The position numbers and the translations under genes are program-made. The notes beneath the pieces were generated by a model. It did no database searches and had not been told where the DNA came from. It saw nothing but the letters and a program-made list of their open reading frames with translations. 64,000 nucleotides of DNA from Glycomyces paridis (GTDB lineage: Bacteria; Actinomycetota; Actinomycetes; Mycobacteriales; Micromonosporaceae), in the NCBI RefSeq assembly GCF_004912155.1, contig NZ_STGX01000006.1, forward strand, positions 62,001-126,000, in the 5' to 3' direction. Of the stretch, positions 40,795 through 49,666 are shown in pieces. Numbering within the stretch: the stretch's first letter is position 1; every line of letters begins with the position of its first letter.

Positions 40795-41679
40795 ATGATC
40801 GAGGTCGGGGCGGACAGCCGGGCGGGCGGGACGGCGCCCAATGAGGACGGCTGGTGGTTCGGCGGCACGTGGGCGCTCGTGCTCGACGGGATCACGCGCT
40901 ATCCCGACGACGGATGCGTGCACGATGTTCCTTGGTACGTAGAGCGATTGGGCGAGGCCGTCGCGGACGACATCACCGATCCGGGTCAGGGGCTCGTGGA
41001 GGTCCTCGGCGCGGCGATCCGGGAGGTCGGGTCGCTGCACGGCGGGACCTGCGACCTCGCGAATCCGGTCTCGCCGGGAGCGACCGTGGGGATGGTGCGG
41101 GAGGCGGGCGACGCTGTCGAGTGGCTGGCACTCGGGGACTGCTCGATCGCGTTCCGCGGCAAGGACGGCGCGGTGTCGGTGGAGTCGGACGAGAGGTTGG
41201 CGCGGCTGGCCGATCCGCCTCGGGCCGTCGACGTCGGGGGCGTTCGGCGGTATCCGGTCGAGTACATCGAGCGGGTCCGGAACAGGGAGGGCGGGTTCTG
41301 GGTCGCCTCCACCGATCCCGGTGCGGCCGAGCAGGCCCGGCACGGGTCCCGGAGGCTCGACGGGCTCACCGACCTCATGCTCTGCACGGACGGCCTCGCC
41401 AGGCTGGTCGAGCGCTACGGGTACTCGTGGAGCGAGGTGTTCAGACTCGCCGACACCGCGGGCGCCGAAGGGCTCGTCGATCTGGTGCGCCTCCACGGAG
41501 ACGGCGACACCCGCTTCGGGCCGGGCGCGAAGCGGCACGACGACGCCACGCTGGTCGTCCTCGCCCCAGGCCGGTTAGACGGGTCGCCCCGGCGGCCACG
41601 TGCGTTGCCAGCCAGGAGCGGCCGTCGCCTCGGGCGGTCGGCCGAGGTGCGTATCGAAGGAGACGGTACTGGCGAGTGA
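40795..41679 (+). CDS. PP2C-like phosphatase-fold protein
   Basis: 294 residues. PP2C landmarks are NEDGWW (motif 1), WALVLDGIT (metal-binding Asp), WLALGDCSIAF, LMLCTDGLARLVE and KRHDDATLVVL. The Asp residues that hold metal appear to be present, so Ser/Thr phosphatase activity is plausible. The target is unknown. The last 40 residues are a basic tail. It overlaps a 29-residue ORF by 4 nt (GTGA). Confidence 0.78.
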   Translation: MIEVGADSRAGGTAPNEDGWWFGGTWALVLDGITRYPDDGCVHDVPWYVERLGEAVADDITDPGQGLVEVLGAAIREVGSLHGGTCDLANPVSPGATVGMVREAGDAVEWLALGDCSIAFRGKDGAVSVESDERLARLADPPRAVDVGGVRRYPVEYIERVRNREGGFWVASTDPGAAEQARHGSRRLDGLTDLMLCTDGLARLVERYGYSWSEVFRLADTAGAEGLVDLVRLHGDGDTRFGPGAKRHDDATLVVLAPGRLDGSPRRPRALPARSGRRLGRSAEVRIEGDGTGE

Positions 41680-41765
41680 CCGCTCTCGGCGGTGAGCCGA
41701 GTTGCCGTTGCGGCGTCGCGCGGTCGCGCGAGCGACTGTGCGCGGCGTGCTTTCGGGTCGACTAA
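41676..41765 (+). CDS. Candidate zinc-knuckle microprotein, 29 residues
   Basis: The frame from GTG 41676 reads VTALGGEPSCRCGVARSRE then RLCAACFRVD, giving a C-x-C...C-x-x-C zinc-ribbon-like pattern. The GTG overlaps the PP2C stop (GTGA) and AAGGAGA lies 11 bases upstream, so coupled translation is possible. Its last 4 nt overlap the end of the convergent lipoprotein gene. It is too short to prove. Confidence 0.4.
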   Translation: MTALGGEPSCRCGVARSRERLCAACFRVD

Positions 41766-42277
41766 CCAAGGGCCGCATGGAGAACGGCCTCGTTGCCGTT
41801 CAGCTCCACGAGGTGGACGACGATGCCGCCGGGCTCCGGTGCGGGCGGTTCCGCGTTCCCGCAGGCGTTGCCGCCGCCCCCGTCCGCGCGGAACGTCAGG
41901 GTGCAGCCCGCTTCGGCGAGCAGGCCGCCGCCACCGCCGAGACCCTCGGGGTTGGTCAGGTCCACGTCGACGCCGTCGTCGCCGACGACAGCGATGACCA
42001 TCCACTGTGCCTCACTGTCGCCGAGCGGGTATTCGGCGGACCCGGTGAAGGCCACGTCGCATTCGCCGTCGCCGCAGGACTCGGCGTCGATCGCCTGCGG
42101 CGACTCGGTCTCCTCCGTGGTCGGCTCCTCGGGAGTCGGGGAGGCGGCCTCGGAGGAGGTCGGGACGGGGCTCACGCTCTCGATCGGTTCCGCGTCGGCG
42201 GCGCAGCCGGTCGTGGCGGCGAGCACGACCGCGCCGATCACGATGTGCCACTTTGGAAAAGGTCGAGTGATTCGCAT
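41762..42277 (-). CDS. Secreted lipoprotein with Ser/Thr/Pro/Glu-rich linker
   Basis: 171 residues. A type II signal peptide (KWHIVIGAVVLAATTGC, lipobox ATTGC) is followed by a disordered acidic linker (PVPTSSEAASPTPEEPTTEE) and a C-terminal domain with three Cys in CGDGEC and AGC. The frame extends upstream, but ATG 42275-42277 gives the signal peptide. Function unknown. Confidence 0.72.
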   Translation of the reverse strand: MRITRPFPKWHIVIGAVVLAATTGCAADAEPIESVSPVPTSSEAASPTPEEPTTEETESPQAIDAESCGDGECDVAFTGSAEYPLGDSEAQWMVIAVVGDDGVDVDLTNPEGLGGGGGLLAEAGCTLTFRADGGGGNACGNAEPPAPEPGGIVVHLVELNGNEAVLHAALG

Positions 42278-42384
42278 GGGGCCGGAGTCTATGCGGTCGG
42301 GCGGCGCACCCGAGGCGAGGGTGTTCCCATATCGGACACCCGGCGGTAGGGTGGCACGGAACCCCCTTGAGAGGATGCACCCCC

Positions 42385-43581
42385 ATGCGCCGCGTCTCCG
42401 CCCTCGCCTCCGTCCTGAACGTCGCCATGACACCGGCGCTCAACTCCCGCAAGGACCCCGACAGGTCCTGGGCCAAGATCGTCGCCGCCGCTGAGCAGGA
42501 GCAGGGCCGCACCTTCGACGACGACCGGCAGTGGCTCGACGACCTCCGCTTCGCGTTCGGCTGCTACGCCGAGGTCGAGGGCATGGCGCCGATGGGCTGG
42601 GTCGGCGTCAAGGCCGAGTTCGCGATGCGCCTGACCAACCGCCTGCGGGTGCGCCGCCTCCACGCCGAGCACCCCGAGATCGCGGACGAGCCGATCGAGA
42701 ACCCGGTGTTCATCCTCGGCCTGCCGCGCACCGCGACCACCCTCACGCACAAGATCCTCGCCGGGTCCCCCGGCCACCGCGGCCCGCTCACCTGGGAGAT
42801 GTACAACATCGACCTGGAACTGCCCGAGAAGGAGCGGAACGCGCGGATCGGGAAGGTGGCCCGGGACCTCTCCATGCTCGAAAAGCTCATGCCGGTCTTC
42901 CCGATCCAGCACCCGATGGTGGCGACCGGCCCGGAGGAGTCCTTCCTCATCGTCCCCCACACCCACTACCACCTCACGCGCGCACCGATTCCGCACTACG
43001 CCGAATGGCTGGAGACCCACGACAGGGTCACCGACTACGCCTACCTCAAGGAGTCGCTCCAGGTCCTCCAGTACGGGCGCGAGCGCAAGCGCTGGATCAT
43101 GAAGTCCCCCATGGACACCTTCAACCTCCGCGAGATCCAGACGGTCTTCCCCGACGCGACCTTCGTGTGGAACCACCGCGACCCGGTCACGGTGATCGCC
43201 TCGACCTGCTCGCTCAACGAGACCGCGATGGGCCTCATGCTGCGCAGGGTCGACCGCCACGCCCTGGGCCGGCGGTTCCTGGACCTGCTCGCCGACGGCA
43301 TCGCCCGCGCCCGCGAGGCCCGCCCGTTCCTGCGGCCCGGCTCGGTGATCGACGTGCCCTACCACCGGCTCAACGCCGACCCGTACACGTACGTCCCCGA
43401 GCTGTACGCCCAGATCGGGGCGCAGTGGGGGCCGAAGGACGAGGCGAACCTCCAACGGGCCCTTGAGCGGCCCGTGGCCGACCGCAGGCACGAGTACGCG
43501 CTGGCCGACTACGGGCTCACCCACGCCGACGTGGACGAGGCGTTCGGCGACTACATCAAGCTCGTGGCGCTGCTGAACTGA
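42385..43581 (+). CDS. Sulfotransferase-family protein
   Basis: 398 residues. The 5'-phosphosulfate-binding motif is FILGLPRTATTLTHKIL; later the 3' loop reads WNHRDPVTVIAS. The layout matches the actinomycete sulfotransferase_3 family, which transfers sulfate from PAPS to unknown small molecules. ATG 42385 is chosen over a TTG upstream. The acceptor is unknown. Confidence 0.82.
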   Translation: MRRVSALASVLNVAMTPALNSRKDPDRSWAKIVAAAEQEQGRTFDDDRQWLDDLRFAFGCYAEVEGMAPMGWVGVKAEFAMRLTNRLRVRRLHAEHPEIADEPIENPVFILGLPRTATTLTHKILAGSPGHRGPLTWEMYNIDLELPEKERNARIGKVARDLSMLEKLMPVFPIQHPMVATGPEESFLIVPHTHYHLTRAPIPHYAEWLETHDRVTDYAYLKESLQVLQYGRERKRWIMKSPMDTFNLREIQTVFPDATFVWNHRDPVTVIASTCSLNETAMGLMLRRVDRHALGRRFLDLLADGIARAREARPFLRPGSVIDVPYHRLNADPYTYVPELYAQIGAQWGPKDEANLQRALERPVADRRHEYALADYGLTHADVDEAFGDYIKLVALLN

Positions 43582-44688
43582 CTACGCGGGCACCGGGCGC
43601 GGCGTCCGTCCCGTGTAGGCGCTCAGGGGTCGGATGAGCGAGTTGGCGCCGCGCTGCTCGATGACGTGCGCGGTCCAGCCGGTGATGCGGGACATGACGA
43701 ACAGCGGCGTGAACATGGGGATGTCGAAGCCCATGAGGTGGTAGGCCGGTCCGGCGGGGAAGTCGAGGTTCGGGTGGATGCCCTTGGCGTCCAGCATGGC
43801 CCGTTCGAGTTCGTCGTACATGCGCAGCCACTTCCCGCCGCCGGTCAGCGCGGCCATGTCGGTGAGCGCGGCCTTCATCGTGGGGACGCGGGAGTCCTCG
43901 TCCTTGTAGACGCGATGCCCGAAGCCCATGACCTTCTCCTTGGCGGCCAGGCGTTCACGCAGCCACTCGGCGGCGCGTTCGGGCTCGCCGATCTCCAGCA
44001 TCATGCGCATGACTGCCTCGTTGGCGCCGCCGTGGAGCGGGCCCTTGAGCGCGCCGATCGCGGCGGTGACGGCGGAGTAGAGGTCCGAGAGGGTCGAGGC
44101 GACGACGCGGGCGGTGAAGGTGGAGGCGTTGAAGGAGTGCTCGGCGTAGAGGATCATCGAGACCTCGAAGCAGCGCAGCACCTCCGGGGCCGGGACCTCG
44201 CCGAAGCACATGTGGAAGAAGTTCGCCGCCCACGGCAGGTCCGGGTCGGGCGCGATGCGGGCCTGGCCGAGGCGCCTGCGGTGGGCGTGGGCGATCACCG
44301 TGGGGAGCCGCGCGAAGAGCGCTTCGGCCTTGTCCTGCAAGCGGTCGGCGTCGTCCTCGCTCGGGTCCTCGGCGCCGAGGCAGGAGACGGCGGTGCGGAG
44401 CACGTCCATCGGGTGGCAGTCCTCGGGGACGCGGTCGATCGCGGCGACGGTGGAGCGGGTGAGTTCGCGCCGGGCGCGTTCGCGCTCGGTGAAGGCCGCG
44501 AGCTGCGCGGGGTCGGGCAGTTCGCCGTACCAGATGAGGTGGGCGACCTCCTCGAAGCTGCGGGACGCGGCCAGCTCCTGCACGGGGTAGCCGCGGTACG
44601 TCAGCGAGCGGGTCTCGGGCACGACCTCGGAGATCGCGGTGGTGTCGGCGACGACCCCGGCGAGGCCTCGGTGGATCTCGGCGGTCAT
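43582..44688 (-). CDS. prpC: 2-methylcitrate synthase
   Basis: 368 residues of the citrate synthase family. Landmarks are EHSFNASTFTARV, GPLHGGANEAVM and GFGHRVYK, containing the active-site His pair and Asp region. The start overlaps the prpB stop (ATGA). Its position in a prpD-prpB-prpC cluster identifies it as 2-methylcitrate synthase (propionyl-CoA plus oxaloacetate) rather than the housekeeping citrate synthase. PrpR is divergent and likely activates it. Confidence 0.9.
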   Translation of the reverse strand: MTAEIHRGLAGVVADTTAISEVVPETRSLTYRGYPVQELAASRSFEEVAHLIWYGELPDPAQLAAFTERERARRELTRSTVAAIDRVPEDCHPMDVLRTAVSCLGAEDPSEDDADRLQDKAEALFARLPTVIAHAHRRRLGQARIAPDPDLPWAANFFHMCFGEVPAPEVLRCFEVSMILYAEHSFNASTFTARVVASTLSDLYSAVTAAIGALKGPLHGGANEAVMRMMLEIGEPERAAEWLRERLAAKEKVMGFGHRVYKDEDSRVPTMKAALTDMAALTGGGKWLRMYDELERAMLDAKGIHPNLDFPAGPAYHLMGFDIPMFTPLFVMSRITGWTAHVIEQRGANSLIRPLSAYTGRTPRPVPA

Positions 44689-45590
44689 GTCGCGCTCCCG
44701 GGGATCTCGAAGTTGAACAGGTCGCGGTCGAACGCGCTGTAGGAGGCGTAGTCGACCAGGTCGTACAGGCGCGCGCGGGTCTGCATCCGGTCCACGAGGG
44801 ACGCCTGGGTGCCCTCGGTCCGCAAGGCGGCGAACAGCTCGTCGACCGCGCCCATCGCGGCGCGGAGGCTCGACACGGGCCAGATGACGAGGTTGTAGCC
44901 GAGGGCTTCGAGGCGGCGGGCCGACAGGAGCGGCGAGGCGCCGAATTCGGTCATGTTGGCGAGCAGCGGCACGTCGACCGCCGCGCGGAAGGCGGCGAAC
45001 TCGGCCTCGTCCTTCAGCGCCTCGGGAAAGACCATGTCGGCCCCGGCGTCCACATAGGCCTTCGCTCGGTCGATCGCGGCGTCCAGGCCCTCGACGGAGC
45101 GGGCGTCGGTGCGGGCGCAGACGACGAAGTCGGGGTCGGTGCGGGCCTTGACGGCGGCGGCGACGCGGCGGACCATGTCGGCGGCCGGGACGAGGGTCTT
45201 GCCGTCGAGGTGCCCGCAGCGCTTGGGGTTGACCTGGTCCTCCAGGTGGCAGCCGGCGAGCCCGGCGTCCTCCAGGGCCTCGATCGTCCTGGCCGCGTTG
45301 GCGACCTCGCCGAAGCCGGTGTCGGCGTCGATCAGGGTCGGCAGGTCGGTGGCGCGGGCGATCTGGCCGCCGCGCCCGGCGACCTCGGTGAGCGTGGTGA
45401 GCCCGATGTCGGGCAGGCCGAGGTCGGCGGCGAGGGCCGCCCCGGAGACGTAGACGCCGTCGAACCCGTGGTCGGCGACGGCGCGCGCGGCGAGCGGAGA
45501 GAACGCGCCGGGCAGTCGCTGGAGCGTGCCGGAGGCGAGCCCTTCGCGCAGGCGGCGGCGCTTCTGCGCTGGTGTGGCTCGGGTCGTCAT
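44685..45590 (-). CDS. prpB: Methylisocitrate lyase
   Basis: 301 residues. The isocitrate-lyase-type core has GVYVSGAALAADLGLPDIG, TLIDADTGFGE, and the catalytic signature NPKRCGHLDGK (KRCGH). It cleaves 2-methylisocitrate to pyruvate and succinate. It starts at ATG 45588-45590, overlapping prpD's stop by one base (TGATG). Confidence 0.93.
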   Translation of the reverse strand: MTTRATPAQKRRRLREGLASGTLQRLPGAFSPLAARAVADHGFDGVYVSGAALAADLGLPDIGLTTLTEVAGRGGQIARATDLPTLIDADTGFGEVANAARTIEALEDAGLAGCHLEDQVNPKRCGHLDGKTLVPAADMVRRVAAAVKARTDPDFVVCARTDARSVEGLDAAIDRAKAYVDAGADMVFPEALKDEAEFAAFRAAVDVPLLANMTEFGASPLLSARRLEALGYNLVIWPVSSLRAAMGAVDELFAALRTEGTQASLVDRMQTRARLYDLVDYASYSAFDRDLFNFEIPGSAT

Positions 45591-47086
45591 CAGAAGAGCC
45601 CCTTCGTGGTCGGTTCGGCGAGTCGGATCGCGGCGAGGTTGAGGGCGCGGACCTCGGAGGCGGAGAGCGCCTCGATCCGGTGGGCGAGGTCGAGGAACCG
45701 GTCCTGCTCGGCCTCGGCGATCACCCCGTCGGCGAGCGCGCGGAACTTCGCGGTGTACTGCTCGCGCGCGAAAGGCCTTGCGCCGCTGGGGTGGGCGTCG
45801 GCCACGGCGAGCTCGTCGGCGATCACCTCGCCGTCGTCCATCGTGACCTCGACGCGCCCGCCGAAGGCGCGCTCGGCGGGGTCGGGGTCGTGATAGCGCT
45901 TGGTCCACTCCGGATCTTCGACGGTCCGGACCTTCCGCCACAGCGCCACCGTGGAGGGGCGGTGGGCACGTTCGGACGTGTAGGACCGCTCGTGGTGCCA
46001 CGCGCGGTCTTCGAGGGCCACGGCGACGATGTACATGATGGAGTGGTCGAGGGTCTCGCGGCTCGCGTCGGGGTCGGTCTTCTGCGGGTCGTTCGCGCCG
46101 GTGCCGATCACGTTGTGGGTGTGGTGGCTCGTGCGGACGAGGACCTCGCGCACGCGCGAGAGGTCGCCGATCCGCGGCGACATGCGCCGCGCGAGGTCGA
46201 TGAGCGCCTGGCTCTGGTACTCCGCGGAGTGCTCCTTGGTGTAGGTGTCGAGGATCGCCCGCTTCGCTTCTCCCCGTTCGGGAAGCGGCACCTCGTAGAC
46301 CGCGTCGGGGCCGCCGAGCAGCCGCGCGACGACGCCGTCCTCGCCTTCGTAGATCGGCGAGGGCGCGCCCTCGCCGCGCATGGCCCGGTCCACGGCCTCG
46401 ACGGCGGCCTTGCCCGCGAACGCCGGCGCGTACGCCTTCCACGAGGAGATCGCGCCCTTGCGGGACTGCCGGGTCGCGGTCGTGGTGTGGAGCGCCTGGC
46501 CGATCGCCTGGTGGATCACCTCGGGCGCGAGCCCTAGGAGCGCGCCGATGCCCGCGGCGGCGGCGGGCCCGAGGTGGGCGACGTGGTCGATGCGGTGCTC
46601 GTGCAGGCAGATCCCGCGCACGAGGTCCACCTGCACCTCGTACCCGGCGGCGATGCCGCGCACGAGCGCGCGCCCGTCGAGGCCCCGGTGCTGGGCGACG
46701 GCCAGGATCGGCGGGATGTTGTCGCCGGGGTGGGAGTAGTCGGCGGCCAGGAACGTGTCGTGGAAGTCGAGTTCGCGCACTGCGACGCCGTTCGCCCACG
46801 CCGCCCACTCGGGCGAGACCCGCGTGTCCGGCCCGGCGCCGAAGACCGCCGCGCCGGGCGCGTACCGGTGCGCCAGCGCCTGGGCGCGGGCGTTGGCGAC
46901 GGGCCCGCGGGCGAGCGAGGCCGCGGCGACGGCGGCGTTGTCGACCGCCCGGTTCCCGATCATCTCGGCGACCTCGCGCCCGACCGGGACGGGGTCGGCC
47001 GCGACCGCGGCGAGCTTCCAGGCGAGCTGCTCCTCGCGCGGCAGGTCCGCGCCGGGGGCGTGCGTGCGGACTTCGTGTGCGATCAC
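45590..47086 (-). CDS. prpD: 2-methylcitrate dehydratase (MmgE/PrpD family)
   Basis: 498 residues. The MmgE/PrpD layout shows [34 protein letters not shown] and [19 protein letters not shown]. It dehydrates 2-methylcitrate in the methylcitrate cycle. GTG 47084-47086 has AAGGAG upstream and overlaps the thioesterase by 4 nt. Confidence 0.92.
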   Translation of the reverse strand: MIAHEVRTHAPGADLPREEQLAWKLAAVAADPVPVGREVAEMIGNRAVDNAAVAAASLARGPVANARAQALAHRYAPGAAVFGAGPDTRVSPEWAAWANGVAVRELDFHDTFLAADYSHPGDNIPPILAVAQHRGLDGRALVRGIAAGYEVQVDLVRGICLHEHRIDHVAHLGPAAAAGIGALLGLAPEVIHQAIGQALHTTTATRQSRKGAISSWKAYAPAFAGKAAVEAVDRAMRGEGAPSPIYEGEDGVVARLLGGPDAVYEVPLPERGEAKRAILDTYTKEHSAEYQSQALIDLARRMSPRIGDLSRVREVLVRTSHHTHNVIGTGANDPQKTDPDASRETLDHSIMYIVAVALEDRAWHHERSYTSERAHRPSTVALWRKVRTVEDPEWTKRYHDPDPAERAFGGRVEVTMDDGEVIADELAVADAHPSGARPFAREQYTAKFRALADGVIAEAEQDRFLDLAHRIEALSASEVRALNLAAIRLAEPTTKGLF

Positions 47087-47628
47087 TCGGTCTCTCCTTG
47101 CGGTGCATGGGTGTCGGATTGGAGGGAGGCGGGAACGGGGGCGCCGGGGCGGGTTCCGGCGGCGGGGGACGGTTCTTCGACCGTGGCGGGTGCCGCTGTG
47201 TCGGGGCGTCGCGCGCCGGAACGGACTCCGGCGGCGGGAGCCGGTTCCCCGCCTGCGGCGGGGCCCGGGCCGGGTGCCGTCGTTTCGAGGGGTTCGGCGG
47301 CGACCATGTGGAAGGTGCCGCGTACGGCTTCGCGGCGTTCGCCGGTGCGCAGGGCCTCGGCGACCACGACGACCGAGACGGTCATGGAGCGGCGGCCGCG
47401 GCGTTCGACCGCGGCGGTGGCCTCGACGAGGTCGCCGGGGGCGATCGGGTGGGTGAACACGATGGCGTCGGCGCCCGCGCAGACGACGTCGGTGCGCGCT
47501 TCGCGGCTCGCGGCGACGAACGCGGCGCGGTCCATGAGGGCGATGGCGGCGCCGCCGAAGAGCGTGCCGCGGTGGTTGAGCTGGTCGGGGAAGACCACGT
47601 CGGCGATCGTCGGTCCGGCCTGCGCCAT
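47083..47628 (-). CDS. Acyl-CoA thioesterase (hotdog, YciA-like) with long Pro/Ala tail
   Basis: 181 residues. A single hotdog domain (~1-115) has [28 protein letters not shown] and [21 protein letters not shown]. The last 65 residues are low-complexity Ala/Pro/Glu and probably disordered. It opens the methylcitrate operon and may relieve propionyl-CoA or other acyl-CoA build-up. The ATG at 47626-47628 follows AAAGGGGG. Confidence 0.85.
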   Translation of the reverse strand: MAQAGPTIADVVFPDQLNHRGTLFGGAAIALMDRAAFVAASREARTDVVCAGADAIVFTHPIAPGDLVEATAAVERRGRRSMTVSVVVVAEALRTGERREAVRGTFHMVAAEPLETTAPGPGPAAGGEPAPAAGVRSGARRPDTAAPATVEEPSPAAGTRPGAPVPASLQSDTHAPQGETE

Positions 47629-47653
47629 GTCGCCCCCTTTTCGAGTCGGTGTG

Positions 47654-47746
47654 GTTTCACAGTATGTACACTTCGAAGCCCTGTTGAAACTGCTGTAAGA
47701 GTGGTTTCTTGTGGAATTCTCCGAGTGCTTTTGTGAATCTTGTGAA
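47654..47746. promoter_or_regulatory. Candidate PrpR sites (TGTGAA half-sites)
   Basis: TGTGAA occurs at 47732-47737 and 47741-47746 (9 bp apart), and its inverse TTTCACA at 47654-47660, all in the divergent thioesterase/prpR region. Repeated half-sites near a RamB/PrpR gene suggest operators, but a binding test is needed. Confidence 0.4.
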
Positions 47747-47757
47747 AGGTCGAGGCC

Positions 47758-49164
47758 GTGGCGTTGCGGAAGGCGAAGGTGGGGCTGCGGCTGCGGCGGT
47801 TCAGGGAGGAGCGGGGCCTGACGCAGGCGGCGTTCGCGGCGGCGCTGGGGATCTCCACGAGTTATGTGAACCAGATGGAGTCGAACCAGCGGCCGATCAC
47901 GGGGCCGGTGCTGCTGCGCCTCGCGGAGGTGTACGACGTCGACATGCAGCGCTTCGCGGCGTCGGAGGGCGACCGGCTCACGGCGCAGTTGCGGGACGCG
48001 CTGGCCGACACCGCGCACGCCGACCGCTCCTCGGTGGCGGAGGCGCGGGAGTTCGCCGAGTCGATGCCGGAGCTGGCGCAGTACATGGTGGACCTGCACC
48101 GGCGTTACCGGCACGCGGTGGAGCGGAACGCGGCGATGAGCGCGGAGTTGGACGCGGGGGCGGCGCCGACGGCGCATGAGGAGGTGCGCGACCTGTTCTA
48201 CGCCAAGCGGAACCATGTGGCCGAGCTCGACGCGGCCGCGGAGCGGATCGTCGCGGAGGCGGCGATCGATCCGGGTGACGTGGCGGGCGGGCTGTCGCGG
48301 CTCCTTCGGGAGCGGTACGGGGTGACGGTGGCGGATCTGGCGGCGGGGGACGCGGAGCGGGCGAAGCGCCGCTACGACGCCGAGACGCGGGTGCTGCGGC
48401 TGTCGCCGCTGCTGGCGCCGGGTCAGCGGGCGTTCCAGCTCGCGACGCATCTGGCGCTGGTGGCGTGCGGGGACCTCATCCGCGCGGAGGCGGAGGCGGC
48501 GGACCTGTCGGGCGAGGAGGCGCGGGGGCTGGCGCGGATCGGCCTGGCGAACTACTTCGCGGGGGCGCTGATCCTGCCGTACGGGGCGTTCCTGCGGGCG
48601 GCCGAGGAGCTGCGGTACGACATCGATCTGCTGGCGCGGCGGTTCGGGGTGGGGTACGAGACGGTGGCGCACCGGCTCTCGACGCTCCAGCGGCCGGGCG
48701 CGCGGGGCGTGCCGTTCTTCTTCGTGCGGGTGGACCGGGCGGGGAACATCTCGAAGCGGCAGTCGGCCACGGACTTCCATTTCTCACGGGTGGGCGGCTC
48801 GTGTCCTCTGTGGAACGTGTATGAGGCGTTCGCCCATCCCGGGGAGATCCGCACGCAGTTGGCGCAGATGCCGGACGGCCGCTCGTACCTGTGGATCGCG
48901 CGCACGGTCTCGCGGCGCTTCGGGGGGTTCGGGGCGCCGGTGCAGACGTTCGCGATCGGGCTGGGCTGCGACCTCCACCATGCGCACCGGCTGGTCTACG
49001 CGGACGGGCTCGACCTGGCGAATCCGGCGGCGCGCACGCCGATCGGCCCCGGCTGCAAGGTCTGCGACCGGTCGGGCTGCCCTCAGCGGGCGTTCCCGGC
49101 GATCGGGGCGCCGCTGGAGGTCTCGGACCGCGAGAGCCGGTTCAACCCGTACCCGCAGGTCTGA
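47758..49164 (+). CDS. prpR: PrpR/RamB-type transcriptional regulator
   Basis: 468 residues. The N-terminal XRE HTH (LRRFREERGLTQAAFAAALGISTSYVNQMESNQRP in segments) is followed by the short-chain fatty-acyl regulator domain with LANYFAGALILPYGAFLRAAEE and ends with the Cys-rich signature CKVCDRSGCPQRAFP. This matches the PrpR (Rv1129c)/RamB group, which activates methylcitrate genes and uses acyl-CoA as a signal. GTG 47758 starts the family homology. It is divergent from the prp operon. Confidence 0.9.
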   Translation: MALRKAKVGLRLRRFREERGLTQAAFAAALGISTSYVNQMESNQRPITGPVLLRLAEVYDVDMQRFAASEGDRLTAQLRDALADTAHADRSSVAEAREFAESMPELAQYMVDLHRRYRHAVERNAAMSAELDAGAAPTAHEEVRDLFYAKRNHVAELDAAAERIVAEAAIDPGDVAGGLSRLLRERYGVTVADLAAGDAERAKRRYDAETRVLRLSPLLAPGQRAFQLATHLALVACGDLIRAEAEAADLSGEEARGLARIGLANYFAGALILPYGAFLRAAEELRYDIDLLARRFGVGYETVAHRLSTLQRPGARGVPFFFVRVDRAGNISKRQSATDFHFSRVGGSCPLWNVYEAFAHPGEIRTQLAQMPDGRSYLWIARTVSRRFGGFGAPVQTFAIGLGCDLHHAHRLVYADGLDLANPAARTPIGPGCKVCDRSGCPQRAFPAIGAPLEVSDRESRFNPYPQV

Positions 49165-49171
49165 GTAGGCG

Positions 49172-49210
49172 ACGGGCCCGGGCGCGGTGTTCAGGCGCGT
49201 CCGGGCCCGT
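49172..49210 (+). terminator. Terminator of prpR
   Basis: Arms ACGGGCCCGG (49172-49181) and CCGGGCCCGT (49201-49210) with a 19-nt loop, a few bases after the stop. Confidence 0.65.
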
Positions 49211-49666
49211 CTCGGAATCACCCCAACCTCGCGGCGCGGGCGTCGCGGGGCGCTGTCGTGCGCCCTGGTCCGCCTCCCGCGATCACGGCGAGGGTTGCTA
49301 TCGCCAGAATCTTACTCTTGCAAATTACTTGCATCAGTGGAGTGGCGGTCGTTCTGCGTCAACATTCCGGTGACTTCCGGAAATTCCGGACGCCAATGGG
49401 GCGGCCGTGGCGCGTGTGGCGCGCGGGCAAGCCGGACGAGGGCGCCCGATGGGTCGGAATCGCCTGTTCAAGGCCGAACAGCGCAAGTTCGGCATCCTCC
49501 GAGGTCCTGCGTCCGTTACCAAAGAGATTTATTGACATCACTGGCGTCGGAAACTAAGCTCTGAAAATTACCGAGAATAATCCCGAAAGTTTCGAGCGGT
49601 GTGCGATGTAAACGCGTACAGGTCTCGGCAGACGGGCGCAATAAGGACATCTCAAAGAGGAGCGAC
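49211..49666. promoter_or_regulatory. Promoter region of the sugar ABC operon with LacI-type operator
   Basis: This stretch of about 455 bp is AT-richer than the coding DNA. CGAAA-G-TTTCG (49584-49594) is a perfect palindrome of the type bound by actinomycete LacI regulators of plant-sugar operons. It lies 73 bp before the SBP start. No gene is visible; a LacI gene is not in this window. Confidence 0.55.
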
